In this document: positions 1 to 9,689 of the stretch, in pieces
Position numbering within the stretch: the stretch's first letter is position 1
Layout: each line of letters starts with the position of its first letter
Origin: an uncultured Jannaschia sp.
Lineage (GTDB): Bacteria > Pseudomonadota > Alphaproteobacteria > Rhodobacterales > Rhodobacteraceae
Assembly: GCF_947494055.1 (NCBI RefSeq)
Contig: NZ_CANLTR010000027.1
Span: forward strand, 1-46,192
Reading direction: 5' to 3'
Length of the DNA: 46,192 bases
Position numbers and translations under genes: made by a program
The notes under the pieces: model-generated
Database searches by the model: none
Told to the model about the DNA's origin: nothing
What the model saw: only the letters and a program-made list of their open reading frames with translations

Positions 1-197
1 CCCGATCGCGACCGCGCACAGCACTCGAGACGAAGACAAGAAGACCTAGGCAGCGACGGTGCTTCAGAAGTTCGGGCAGGGTTTGCTCTGCCTGCAGGTT
101 CTCGTGATGGATCGGAACGAACGACGAGGACGGGGCCGGTCGTGGCGCTCGAACTGACAACCTGATGATCGCTCGATGCGATATTGGCTGAGGGATC

Positions 198-1289
198 ATG
201 CGCACAACATCCAGACCCCGTGGCCTGAAGGCCCTTGGCATTCTCGCGGTCGCGGGCGGCCTCCATGCGCTGCGCCGGCGGCGGCGCGACGGTGAACGCG
301 ACGCTGCGCGCGGTGATGCGCGGGGGCCGCAATATGCCGAAACCCCGTCGGACCTGCCGCGGCGCGGCTGGATGGACGTGCTCAAGCGGACCTATGCGGA
401 GGTCACCAACGACCACGTCATGCTGGTGGCCGCCGGCGTGACCTTCTATGCGCTGCTCGCCCTGTTTCCGGCGCTCGCCGCACTGGTCTCGATCTACGGG
501 CTCTTCGCCGACCCCGCGACGATCGAGGAGCACATCACTGCGCTCGAGGGCGTCCTGCCCGGCGGCGCAATGGAGATCATCAGCAGCCAGCTCGAATCCC
601 TCGTCTCTCAGGGTTCCGCCGGCTTGGGGCTGGCGTTCATCCTCGGGCTCGGCACGTCTCTCTGGTCGGCCAATGCCGGGGTAAAGTCGATCTTCGAGGC
701 GCTCAACATCGCCTACGAGGAGAAGGAGACGCGCGGCTTCGTGAAGCTGACGCTGACCTCGCTCGCCTTCACGCTGGGCGGGCTCGTCTTCGTTATCCTC
801 GCCCTTGGCGCGGTGCTCGCGGTGCCCGTAGTGTTGCAGAACATGGCTCTGGGCGCGCAGTTGGAGACAGTAGTGAACTGGTTGCGCTGGCCTATCGTCC
901 TCGTCGTCGTCGCCGGGCTGATCGCGCTTCTCTACCGTTACGGCCCGTCGCGCGAACCGCCCGAGTGGCGATGGGTCAGCTGGGGCAGCGGGATCGCGGC
1001 GGTGCTCTGGCTGGTCTTCTCGGGTCTGTTCTCTTGGTACGCCTCGAACTTCGGCTCCTACGACGCGACCTACGGCTCGCTCGGCGCAGCGATCGGCTTC
1101 ATGACCTGGATCTGGATCAGCACGATCGTCGTCGTGACCGGCGCGGAGCTGAACTCCGAGCTCGAGCACGAGACCACGGCCGACACGACGAGCGGCCCGG
1201 AGAGGCCGATGGGCGCGCGCGGCGCCGTCATGGCCGACCGCGCCGCGGGCGGCCCGAAACGGGCGAAGCGCCGGGGCGACGGACTCTAG
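198..1289 (+). CDS. YihY/BrkB family inner-membrane protein
   Basis: This is a 363-residue polytopic membrane protein of the YihY/virulence-factor-BrkB family, whose substrate is not settled. About 70 residues of basic, low-complexity N-terminus precede the family core. Hydrophobic segments lie near residues 77-103, 142-158, 187-212, 231-247, 262-282 and 293-315. The family-typical stretches AAGVTFYALLALFPALAAL near residue 78 and YGSLGAAIGFMTWIWIS near 292 are both present. The C-terminus is a short charged tail. The gene stands alone, and the ATG at 198 follows GAGGGATC. The 197 bases upstream hold no gene I can identify, although one frame is open from the window edge to about position 162. 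Family assignment is firm; role is not. Confidence 0.9.
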   Translation: MRTTSRPRGLKALGILAVAGGLHALRRRRRDGERDAARGDARGPQYAETPSDLPRRGWMDVLKRTYAEVTNDHVMLVAAGVTFYALLALFPALAALVSIYGLFADPATIEEHITALEGVLPGGAMEIISSQLESLVSQGSAGLGLAFILGLGTSLWSANAGVKSIFEALNIAYEEKETRGFVKLTLTSLAFTLGGLVFVILALGAVLAVPVVLQNMALGAQLETVVNWLRWPIVLVVVAGLIALLYRYGPSREPPEWRWVSWGSGIAAVLWLVFSGLFSWYASNFGSYDATYGSLGAAIGFMTWIWISTIVVVTGAELNSELEHETTADTTSGPERPMGARGAVMADRAAGGPKRAKRRGDGL

Positions 1290-1398
1290 ACGATCGCGTG
1301 CGGGACCCACGCAGTTCGCTTTCCAAGCTTGTCGATCGTGGCGCCTGCAGCGATCCTCCTAAATGCGCAGCTTCTTGACCGGGGTAACTGGGCGACCA

Positions 1399-1660
1399 TC
1401 AGGTTTTCGGCGCACCCGATCCGGCACCGAGTTGCCCCTCGATCGTGAATACCGCGCCATTCGGTTCCAGCCGCAACTCGGATCGACCGCCAAAGTATTC
1501 GCCGACGATGCGGTCGAGAATCGTGGATCCGAACCCCGTTCCAACGTTCGGCTCGGGGGCGGGCCCGCCTTCCTCGCGCCATGCCAGGCGGAAGGCCTGC
1601 ACCGCGGCGCAACTCCAGTGCACGACGATGCGGCCTTCGGGCACCGCGAGCGCCCCTTGT
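1399..1660 (-). pseudogene. C-terminal remnant of an HWE-family sensor histidine kinase
   Basis: On the minus strand one frame reads like the end of an HWE-type histidine kinase ATPase domain. GALAVPEGRIVVHW is the usual stretch just after the N-box, FRLAWREEGGP follows, and GFGSTILDRIVGEYFGG matches the G2 box and its helix, ending with GAVFTIEG. The N-box itself (normally HELxTNAxKYGAL), the dimerisation domain and all sensor domains are missing. The frame upstream shows no kinase sequence, so this is a truncated relic and not a functional gene. It lies between two plus-strand genes and overlaps the open frame upstream of glgX, which explains why the glgX frame looks artificially long. Confidence 0.7.
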
Positions 1661-1782
1661 GCCCGTTGATGGCTCACCCTGGCACACCAGATGCCCTTGG
1701 GGAACTGTCACACCTACGAGGCCGACGGAACCTCTTGATTGCGGTGGCGTTCCCTGATGCCTGCTTCCACTCAGGTTTGTTC

Positions 1783-4026
1783 ATGAAGCACGACTCCCTT
1801 CCATCGGCGCCCTCGGTCGTGCCGCGAACGGCCTCCTTTCCAATCCAGGAAGGACGGCCATTTCCGCTTGGCGCGACGTGGGACGGCTTGGGTGTCAACT
1901 TCGCCTTGTTTTCCGCCCACGCCACCAAGGTCGAGCTGTGCCTGTTCGACGAGACCGGACAGACCGAGCTGTCCCGCGTGGAGCTGCCCGAATATACCGA
2001 CGAGGTCTGGCACGGGTACTTGCCCGAAGCACGCCCCGGGACGGTGTACGGATACCGGGTCCACGGCCCCTACGAGCCCGAGGCGGGGCATCGCTTCAAC
2101 CCCAACAAGCTCCTCATCGACCCTTATGCCAAGCAGCTCGTCGGCGGACTTGTCTGGGGGCCGGAACTCTTCGGCTACACCCTCGACCATCCCGACAAGG
2201 ATCTGTCCTTCGACGAGCGCGACAGCGCGCATATGGTGCCGAAATGCCGTGTCATAGATCCGGCCTTCACCTGGGGGACGGAACGCCGGCCCATGGTGCC
2301 CTGGGACCGGACAATCACCTACGAGATGCACGTGAAAGGATTTACGGCCCTCGACGACCGTGTGCCCGAAGCGCAACGCGGCACCTTCGCAGGGCTCGGC
2401 CACGCGCATGTCGCCCGCTACCTGCGCGACCTCGGCGTCACCTCGGCCGAGTTGCTGCCGGTCCACGCTTTCCTCGATGACAGCTATCTCGAAGAAAAGG
2501 GGCTCAGGAACTACTGGGGCTACAATTCCATCGCCTTCTTCGCGCCCGAGGCCCGCTACCTGCACGGCAACACCGTCAACGAATTCAAAGAGATGGTGAA
2601 CCAGTTCCACCATGCCGACATCGAGGTGATCCTCGACGTGGTCTACAATCACACCGCCGAGGGCAACGAGCTGGGTCCGACGCTCAGCTTCAAGGGCATC
2701 GACAACGCCTCCTATTACCGTCTCATGCCCGACGAGCCGCGCTACTACATCAATGACACCGGCACCGGGAACACGGTGAACCTGTCGAACAGCCGTGTGC
2801 TGCAGATGGTGGGCGATTCCCTGCGCTACTGGGCGACCGAGATGCGCGTGGACGGGTTCCGCTTCGACCTCGCCACCATCCTCGGGCGCGAGCCGCACGG
2901 CTTCGACGAGAACGGCGGCTTCCTCCATGCCTGCCGGCAGGACCCCGTCCTGTCGCGGGTCAAGCTGATCGCGGAGCCCTGGGACATCGGGCCGGGCGGC
3001 TATCAGGTCGGGCACTTCCCGCCGGGCTGGGCGGAATGGAACGACAAGTACCGCGACACGGTGCGCGCCTTCTGGAAGGGCGAGGAGGGGACGATGGGCG
3101 AGTTCGCGGCCCGCGTGGCGGGGTCCGCCGACCTTTTCGACAAGCGCGGCCGCAAGCCTTGGGCGAGCGTCAACTTCATCACCGCGCATGACGGCTTCAA
3201 CCTCAACGACCTCGTGAGCTACGACGAGAAGCACAACGAGGCCAATGGCGAGGAGAACCGCGACGGTCACTCCAACAACCATTCCTGGAACCACGGCGTC
3301 GAGGGGCCGACCGACGATCCCGAAATCGCCGAGCTCCGGGAGCGCCAGAAGCGGAACCTCCTCGCCACGCTGCTTCTGTCCCACGGGACGCCGATGATCC
3401 TCGCCGGCGACGAGTTCGGCCACACCCAGAATGGCATGAATAACGCCTACGCGCAGGACAACGAGATCACCTGGCTCGACCGCGACGAGGTCGGCCCCGA
3501 AGGGTCGAGCCTCCGGGAGTTCGTCCGCCGGCTGATCGCGCTGCGGCAGGCCTATCCCCTGCTCCACCGGAGCCGCTTCCTGTCGGGCGCCTACAATGCC
3601 GGACTCGACGTTAAGGACGTGACCTGGCTCGATCCCAACAGCAACGAGATGACCGACGCGCAGTGGACGGACCCGACTGCGCACTGCTTCGGCATGTTGC
3701 TCGACGGCCGCGCCCAGCCGACCGGGATCCGGCGCCGCGGGGACGACGCCACGCTTCTGGTGGTATTCAACGCGCATCACGACGTGGTTGAGTTCACGCT
3801 GCCGGAAGCACCTGGAGGGTCCCGGTGGATGGGGCTGATCGACACCAACGATCCGGATCGCCTCGAGCCTCTCGCCTTCCCGTTCGGGCACGACTATGCC
3901 GTGACAGGCCGGTCCCTGCTGCTCTTTGTTCTAACGGAGGAAAAGGCCCTGCCGCGCCATCTGCGCGACGGACTTTCGGCAATGCTGGCGATCGCCGACA
4001 GGCCCCTGCAGCGTGACCCGTCGTGA
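1783..4026 (+). CDS. glgX: Glycogen debranching enzyme GlgX
   Basis: GlgX hydrolyses alpha-1,6 branch linkages of phosphorylase-limit glycogen in the cytoplasm. The protein is about 747 residues: an N-terminal CBM48/isoamylase domain (FPLGATWDGLGVNFALFSAH near residue 26) followed by a GH13 barrel. Catalytic residues are visible as Asp362 in DGFRFD, Glu398 in AEPWD and Asp470 in TAHDGF. The glycogen-debranching signature SYDEKHNEANGEENRDG follows. The frame is open back to 1363, but that part is antisense to a kinase remnant, so I take the ATG at 1783, where family similarity begins shortly after. No glgA, glgB or glgC lies nearby, so it is an orphan. The Shine-Dalgarno is weak. Confidence 0.93.
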   Translation: MKHDSLPSAPSVVPRTASFPIQEGRPFPLGATWDGLGVNFALFSAHATKVELCLFDETGQTELSRVELPEYTDEVWHGYLPEARPGTVYGYRVHGPYEPEAGHRFNPNKLLIDPYAKQLVGGLVWGPELFGYTLDHPDKDLSFDERDSAHMVPKCRVIDPAFTWGTERRPMVPWDRTITYEMHVKGFTALDDRVPEAQRGTFAGLGHAHVARYLRDLGVTSAELLPVHAFLDDSYLEEKGLRNYWGYNSIAFFAPEARYLHGNTVNEFKEMVNQFHHADIEVILDVVYNHTAEGNELGPTLSFKGIDNASYYRLMPDEPRYYINDTGTGNTVNLSNSRVLQMVGDSLRYWATEMRVDGFRFDLATILGREPHGFDENGGFLHACRQDPVLSRVKLIAEPWDIGPGGYQVGHFPPGWAEWNDKYRDTVRAFWKGEEGTMGEFAARVAGSADLFDKRGRKPWASVNFITAHDGFNLNDLVSYDEKHNEANGEENRDGHSNNHSWNHGVEGPTDDPEIAELRERQKRNLLATLLLSHGTPMILAGDEFGHTQNGMNNAYAQDNEITWLDRDEVGPEGSSLREFVRRLIALRQAYPLLHRSRFLSGAYNAGLDVKDVTWLDPNSNEMTDAQWTDPTAHCFGMLLDGRAQPTGIRRRGDDATLLVVFNAHHDVVEFTLPEAPGGSRWMGLIDTNDPDRLEPLAFPFGHDYAVTGRSLLLFVLTEEKALPRHLRDGLSAMLAIADRPLQRDPS

Positions 4027-4897
4027 CATCGGCGCCGCCCGGCCCCTTCTGCCACGTACCGCCTTCAGTTCCGGGAGGGCATGGACTTTGCCCCCGGAGG
4101 ATCGGACAAGGCAGTCTCAACACTTACAGCAAAAGCATGCCGTCCTGAGTCGGAAGGTCATGGCGGCGCTCAAAACTTGACGTTTCCAGGCGGCATCGTT
4201 TTTCCCGCTCTCGGATGTTTGCGATACGTTCTTTCGCCATGGGGTCCCGCAAGCCGATCAGGTCTGAGACTACGAACCACGAATACGTCGTCCGGTTGAC
4301 GATCACCGTGCGGGGCATGCGGCACGACGTCTACAACCATGCCACCATCCAGTTCCTGACTTGCGCTCGGTGGTCACAACGCGTCGTCCCGTGTGCATGC
4401 CGAGCGGCCGCAAGACCGTCTATCTCTACCTGCCGCATATTGGCGCGGCGATGGAGATGGTGCTGCATTGTCATAAGCTCGAGCTGCTGACCGAGCCCTG
4501 TCTCGGACCCAGGCAGTGAGCGGCCGCCGGATCGGGTTTGCGTTCGGGTAAGCCGGGATCGTTCGGCTCCGCAATCTGACGGCAATCGACATGCGCGGGT
4601 TCTTCCGGTGCCGCAGTTTGGTCATCCGGTCTCGCCACGACGCCGCGCATGCTTCTCTGTGTGTTCGATACCACCGCCGGCGTCGTGCTTGCGTCCGTCA
4701 CAAGGCGAACCAGGTCATCGCGATCTCCGCACGATAGATCGCGTGAGTGTCTCGGCTCCAGCCTCATTGAATCTTCAAGGCCAAAGGGGACCCCTCTTGA
4801 CGAATTCCTCATCGAGCCCAGGCGCTGATCCGACGAGAGGCTTGACGAAAAGCTCTCATACCGTGCCAGTAACAAGCGGATCGTTGGAATAAGCGCG
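4027..4897. other. 870-base stretch without a recognisable gene
   Basis: Both strands contain only short frames with no domain I recognise and no good ribosome binding sites. A plus-strand frame at 4396-4518 (about 40 residues, beginning MPSGRKTVYLYLPHIGA) reads protein-like but lacks an identifiable family. The stretch lies between glgX and a WGR gene, in a part of the window rich in decayed genes, so degraded coding sequence is the likeliest content. Confidence 0.4.
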
Positions 4898-5158
4898 ATG
4901 TCTTCAGCCGATGAACAGGACGAGGTCTTCCCAACCCGCTTGAAGCTCCGTCGGATTGATCCGGAGCGGAACATGCGACGTTTCTATCTGATGCAGGTGC
5001 AGCCCGACCTCTTTGGCGGCGCAAGCCTGATCAGGGAGTGGGGTCGCATCGGCAATCGCGGTCGCGTTCTTGTCGAGCATCACGCGGATGAAGGCGAAGC
5101 AGCCAGCTCGTTGATGACCATAGCCCGGGTCAAGGGCCGCCGCGGATACGGCGCCTGA
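4898..5158 (+). CDS. WGR domain-containing protein
   Basis: This is an 86-residue protein consisting almost entirely of a WGR domain. The family hallmarks are RRFYLMQVQPDLFGG, then EWGRIGNRGR with the name-giving Trp-Gly-Arg, then an acidic EHHADEGEA stretch. In PARPs and MolR-type proteins WGR binds nucleic acid ends; stand-alone bacterial copies of this size are common on alphaproteobacterial plasmids and have no settled role. It sits 69 bases upstream of the broken recD2 helicase on the same strand. The start at 4898 has no strong Shine-Dalgarno. Domain call is firm, function unknown. Confidence 0.85.
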   Translation: MSSADEQDEVFPTRLKLRRIDPERNMRRFYLMQVQPDLFGGASLIREWGRIGNRGRVLVEHHADEGEAASSLMTIARVKGRRGYGA

Positions 5159-5227
5159 CGGATTGCCGGCACTCCTGCCCTGCGGCCGCCGGTCCGTCCG
5201 ACGGCGCACCACCGGACCGAGACCCTG

Positions 5228-7101
5228 ATGCGGCACCGAGACCCGACCAGCGCGGCGCCACCCGGCAGCGAAGTGCTCGCCGGCCTGGTCGAGCGCGTCA
5301 CGTTCCACAGCGCGGAGACGGGCTTCTGCGTGCTGCGGCTGAAGGCCCGCGGGCATCGCGACCTCGTCACGACAATTGGCCACGCCGCAACGATCTCCGC
5401 CGGTGAGTGGGTGACCGCCTCCGGCGAATGGGTCAACGACCGAACGCATGGTCTGCAGTTTCGCGCGCGGTTCCTGAAGACGTCGGCGCCGTCCTCGCTC
5501 GAGGGCATCGAGAAGTATCTTGGCTCGGGGATGGTCCGAGGCATCGGCCCGACCTACGCACGGCGCATGGTGAAGCATTTCGGCAAGGACGTCTTCGACA
5601 TCATCGAGGCCACGCCGGAGCGCCTGCAGGAAGTCGACGGGATCGGTCCCAGGCGCGCGGAGAGGATCACCTCCGCCTGGGCGGACCAGAAGGTTATCCG
5701 CGAGATCATGGTGTTCCTTCATCAGCACGGCGTCGGCACGGCTCGGGCAGTCCGCATCTTCAAGACCTACGGCACCGACGCGGTGCAGGTGATGAGCGAG
5801 AACCCCTACCGGCTCGCCCGCGACATCCGCGGCATCGGGTTCCGGACGGCGGACCTGATCGCCGAAAGGCTCGGGATCGGGAAGACCGCGATGATCCGCC
5901 TTCGCGCCGGTATTTCCCATGCCTTGAGCGAAGCCATGGGGGACGGCCATTGCGGTCTGCCCGTGGCCGATCTGACCGCCCTCGCGGTGAAACTGCTCGA
6001 CGTGCCGGAAGACCTGATCGGGACGGCGCTGGACCTGGAACTGGCGGACGGCGCCGTGATCGCAGACAGCATCGCAGGCGCCCCCAGCATCTTTCTCGGC
6101 GGCCTGTATCGCGCGGAGAAAGCGATTGCAGAGCGGATGCGGCGTATCTCCGCCGGGACGTTGCCCTGGCCCGAGATCGACGCGGCCAAGGCCCTGCCCT
6201 GGATCGAGCGCCGGACCGGCCTCACGCTCGCAGAGAGCCAGGCCGAGGCCATCCGTCTGGCGCTCCGCTCCAAGCTGCTCGTCGTTACCGGCGGCCCGGG
6301 CGTGGGCAAGACGACCATCGTCAATTCGATCCTGCGCATTCTGGAGGCGAAGGCGGTGAGGCTCTTGCTTTGCGCGCCCACCGGCCGTGCCGCCCGGCGC
6401 ATGTCCGAGGCGACCGGCATGGACGCCCGGACCATTCACCGGCTCCTGGAGTTCGACCCCCAGGCCTTCGCCTTCAAGCGGACCCTCGAGCATCCGCTCG
6501 ATTGCGATCTCCTGGTGGTCGACGAAAGCTCAATGGTCGACGTCCTGCTGATGCAATCCTTGCTCAACGCCGTTCCCGACGGGGCCGCCTTGCTGATTGT
6601 CGGCGACACAGACCAGCTGCCGTCCGTCGGTCCCGGCCAGGTTCTGGCCGACATCATCGCCTCGGGCGCCGTCCCCGTGAATTGCAGGCCGCGCTCAATC
6701 CCTCGGACGGAAACAAGGTCGAACGCTTCGGCTGGACCTTCGCGTCCGGCGACATCGGCTACGTGGACGGTATCGATCCCGACGAGGGTGAGCTTGTCGT
6801 CAGCTTCGACGGGCGCCCGGTCACCTACGGGTTCGGCGAGCTCGACACGCTGGTGCCCGCCTATGCCACTACGATCCACAAGAGCCAGGGATCCGAGTAT
6901 CCAGCGGTCGTCATTCCGATCCTGACACAGCATTACGCCATGCTGCAGCGCAACCTGCTCTACACCGGCGTCACGCGCGGCAAGAAACTCGTGGTCCTCG
7001 TCGGGCAGCCGAAGGCCGTCGCGATTGCAGTGAAGAACGTCTCGAGCCGGAGGCGGTGGTCGAAGCTGGACGAATGGCTGGTGGAACCCCTTTGGGGATG
7101 A
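5228..7101 (+). pseudogene. recD2: RecD2-like helicase, inactivated by two internal deletions
   Basis: The first part encodes an intact RecD2 N-terminus, with helix-hairpin-helix repeats (GIGPTYARRM, VDGIGPRRAERI, IRGIGFRTADLIAERLGIG), Walker A GGPGVGKTT near residue 355, and DExx-type LLVVDESSMVD near 425. At about 6680, after SGAVPV, the frame jumps to ELQAALNPSDG. In intact family members roughly 100-150 residues (motif IV region and the VLCPM stretch) lie between these points. A second loss follows: FASGD runs straight into IGYVDG, where the family has about 17 residues ending in another GD. The end (TTIHKSQGSEY, LLYTGVTRGKK) is normal but in a different frame. Two partial frames overlap here (5228-6925 and 5407-7101); neither is a whole protein. 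Confidence 0.85.
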
Positions 7102-7395
7102 TCGAGGCGCTACGCGCGCTGCAGCCGCCATCCGGCGGATCACGCTCGGAGGCATGGCAGGGTCCGGTCTCAAAGCTCATCTTGCGGCAGTCGCATCCGT
7201 ATCGACAGCGGAGACAACCCCGACCTTGGCCAAGCGCGCTCACTGCCGTCCGATGGCACGCATTCCGAATGGTCCCGACAATCATGTGATTATCGTGATC
7301 CCGCCCGAAGGACAGCTTCGGCTAGCGCTTCTTCGACAAGACGTCACGAAAAACCAATAGGTATCTTCTTCCGAGAACCGTATCTGAGCTATGGT

Positions 7396-7780
7396 TTGTC
7401 GCAATCACTGATGGATGCCAGACCGATTGCGGGGAAAGAGATGATGGGACAGATCCGGGTAAAAAGCCTCGATCTGGGCGACGCCGACCTGACCAGCGCC
7501 GCAGGACGGATGGTGACGCATATTTTAAACGTGGTCGCGCAGTTCGAACGGGACCTGATCCGGGAGCGGACGCAGGCCGGATGTCGACCGCGCCCGCGCG
7601 CAAGGCAAGCGGCTCGGCCGGCCGCCGGCTCTCGACCCGGAACGGCGCGCGGAGATCGTGGCCGGGCTGAAGAAGGGTGAGGCGATCTCCCCGCTGGCGC
7701 GGTTCGGGATCAGCCGAATGACGGTGCAGCGCATCCGCGACGGGTGTGGCAAGGTGAACGTCACCGCCGAGGAGAGTTGA
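7396..7780 (+). pseudogene. Serine resolvase/invertase remnant
   Basis: This is a C-terminal piece of a Tn3-type serine recombinase. In one frame, DLTSAAGRMVTHILNVVAQFERDLIRERTQAG is the long E-helix region. The frame then shifts near 7580, and a second frame continues with AQGKRLGRPPALDPERR, followed by a helix-turn-helix ending (FGISRMTVQRIRDG). The catalytic serine and the N-terminal half are absent, and the TTG at 7396 is only where the frame opens. No terminal inverted repeats or transposase gene remain nearby. The 294 bases upstream (7102-7395) hold nothing I can name. It marks an old recombination site beside the broken recD2 and SRAP genes. Confidence 0.75.
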
Positions 7781-7783
7781 ACC

Positions 7784-8437
7784 ATCTGCAACCTGTATTC
7801 CTTGACCCGGGGCCAAGCCGCGATCCGCGAGATCGCCGACGTGATGACGGACAACACCGGCAACCTCGCCCCCCTGCCCGCGATCTTCCCCGACCAGCCT
7901 GCCCCGGTGGTGCGCCAGGGCGCCGACGGCCGCGAGCTCGCAATGATGCGGTGGGGCATGCCATCGCCGCAGTTCGCCTTGAAGAACCGCAAGACCGATC
8001 CCGGCGTCACCAACGTCCGCAATCTCGGTTCGTCCCACTGGCGGCGCTAGCTCGGGGTCGAGCATCGCTGCCTGGTGCCGTTCACCAGCTTCTCGGAATA
8101 CCGCGTCGAGAAGGACAAGAGCCGCACGCCGGTGTGGTTCGCACGGGGCGAGGATTGTCCGCTGATGTTCTTCGCCGGTATCTGGACCGAGTGGACGAGC
8201 GTGCGGAAGGTGAAGGAGGGCGAGGTGACGGCCGAGTTCTACGGCTTCATAACCACGGAGGCGAACGCGACCGTGGGCGCGATCCATCCAAAGGCCATGC
8301 CGGTGATCCTCACCGAACCGGACGAATGGGAGGCGTGGCTCGCGGCGCCGTTCGACGAGGCGAAGGTGCTACAGCGGCCGCTGCCGGACGATGTGCTGCA
8401 AGTCGTGGCAGAGGGCGAGCGTCTAGACGGGGGCTAG
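7784..8437 (+). pseudogene. SRAP/YedK-type abasic-site protein, start codon and Trp codon lost
   Basis: SRAP proteins crosslink to abasic sites in single-stranded DNA through Cys2. The frame beginning at 7784 reads CNLYSLTRGQAAIREI, the family N-terminus including the catalytic Cys codon (TGC at 7787), but the preceding codon is ATC where ATG is expected. At 8048-8050 an in-frame TAG follows HWRR, at a position where the family normally has WRRWLG, consistent with TGG to TAG. Downstream the frame continues normally (GVEHRCLVPFTSFSEYR, then AFWGIWT-like MFFAGIWTEWTS). The 3' end to the TAG at 8435 is intact. Two independent lesions make loss of function likely. Confidence 0.8.
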
Positions 8438-8936
8438 TCTCGGGTTCGTCCAGGCCAGCCAGGTTCCGCGCGATGTCACGGACAAGAGCCTGATCGAACT
8501 TCGCCGGGATCTCCAGAAGCGGCAGCCCGGCCTCCGACAACGCCTGCCGCTTCACCCGGTCGCTCTTCACCGCCTTGTCTCGGCTGGCCTTCGAGCTGCC
8601 GTAGTGGCCGCCGCCCTGGTACTCGATCACCGCCGCGATCGTCAGGGACGGATCGAGGACGACGAGATCGGCCCGCTTGGCATTGATGGTCATGTATCGC
8701 TTGTAGCTGCGATTGCCGAGAAACGCGCCGTAGGACATCTGGCTCATCACCGTCCAACCCGCGGGAAGTTCGGCGCACAACATACGATAAAGGCGTAGTT
8801 CCGACTTGTTCAAGATCGGCCGCGCCTCGAAGGACGGCCGGAACAGTCTCGTCGCTCCGACGAACCGAACGGCTGCGATGAGGAGGATGCCGACGGCGAG
8901 AACGATCGCGAGGCCGTCGATCAGGGGATTTATCAT
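8310..8936 (-). CDS. Membrane-anchored DUF2726 protein
   Basis: This is a protein of about 208 residues with one N-terminal membrane segment (INPLIDGLAIVLAVGILLIA) followed by a DUF2726 domain, a family related to restriction-endonuclease-like folds. Visible landmarks are ARPILNKSELRLYRML, KRADLVVLD and AVIEYQGGGHY, with Asp, Glu and Gln/Tyr in the order expected of the fold. The start at 8936 is preferred over 8942 because AGGA lies eight bases upstream of it. The last 42 residues (Pro/Arg-rich) are read antisense to the 3' end of the SRAP pseudogene, so the original C-terminus was probably replaced. Function unknown; a nuclease role is only suggested by the fold family. Confidence 0.75.
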   Translation of the reverse strand: MINPLIDGLAIVLAVGILLIAAVRFVGATRLFRPSFEARPILNKSELRLYRMLCAELPAGWTVMSQMSYGAFLGNRSYKRYMTINAKRADLVVLDPSLTIAAVIEYQGGGHYGSSKASRDKAVKSDRVKRQALSEAGLPLLEIPAKFDQALVRDIARNLAGLDEPETSPRLDARPLPRLAAHRPAAAAVAPSPRRTAPRATPPIRPVR

Positions 8937-9098
8937 GTGCATGATCCTGTCATGCCGAGGCGCTTGCCTGTCCTACCGGGCATTCGACATACACCCAACT
9001 TCGCGAGTCCGGCCCTAAGCCGATTTTGGGATTCACGGTTCGTTTGGCTGTGTTAGAATCCTGTCTATTCCCTTCGCGTCTCACCTTCCGGAGATGAC

Positions 9099-9689
9099 AT
9101 GACTACCCCTGCCCGCACCCGCTACGCTTCGATCGCGCTCGCCGGCGCAGCCGCGTTCGCTGCCCTCGCCAGTTTCGCCCCGTCCACCGCCTCGGCCGCG
9201 GACTACGACATGGACTGCAAGCTGCTCCTGTGCATGCCCGGCGGCTTTCCATCCGGCTGCGCCGATGCCTTCGATCACATGATGGACCGCCTGCGGGACG
9301 GCAAATCGCCGATCGGGTTCTGCGCCATGTCGAACGGGGCGGAGTACGACGCCTACGACATGGACTATGCATTCAAGAGCCCGACAACGCCGGCAGGCTG
9401 GGACTGCCCCGAGGGCAAGCATCTCTATCATCGCACGAGCTGGGACGATGACGGCCATCACCAGAGTGTCAACACGTTCTGCTACGATACCGCCTACGCC
9501 CGCACCGGCTGGGACAGCGACGTCGGCACGACCACGATCACGAGCTACACGAATAAGACCCCGCCCCAGCGGGCCGATTTCTGGGTGAACCTGACCTTGG
9601 AGCCGGACACGCCGCAGGCGTACTCGCAGGGCTGGCAGAAGTTCGACACTAACCGGAATGCGCCAGTTCGCGTGGTCTTCACGGATTGA
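9099..9689 (+). CDS. Exported Cys-containing protein, conjugation-linked type
   Basis: This is a 196-residue protein with a Sec signal peptide ending near TASAADYDMDC. The mature start DCKLLLCMPGGFPSGCADAFDHMMDRLRDGKSPIGFC resembles small periplasmic proteins that I associate with VirB/Tra loci of alphaproteobacterial plasmids; that link is from memory of the family and not from this sequence. About nine cysteines suggest disulfides, and a DsbA-like gene lies 400 bases downstream on the other strand. GGAGATGAC gives a good Shine-Dalgarno, and a TAGAAT -10-like hexamer lies at 9053. Its stop overlaps the start of the next gene, so the two are translationally coupled. Confidence 0.75.
   Translation: MTTPARTRYASIALAGAAAFAALASFAPSTASAADYDMDCKLLLCMPGGFPSGCADAFDHMMDRLRDGKSPIGFCAMSNGAEYDAYDMDYAFKSPTTPAGWDCPEGKHLYHRTSWDDDGHHQSVNTFCYDTAYARTGWDSDVGTTTITSYTNKTPPQRADFWVNLTLEPDTPQAYSQGWQKFDTNRNAPVRVVFTD

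Noticed and set aside
1771-3891. 706-residue open frame on the minus strand
   Set aside because: It is antisense to glgX, has the His/Arg/Val-rich composition typical of GC-rich shadow frames and matches no family.
4396-4518. 40-residue plus-strand frame as a gene
   Set aside because: No ribosome binding site, no family and no neighbouring context; kept only as a remark on the empty stretch.
4904-6493. 529-residue open frame on the minus strand
   Set aside because: Antisense to the WGR and recD2 coding sequence, with no recognisable domain or ribosome binding site.
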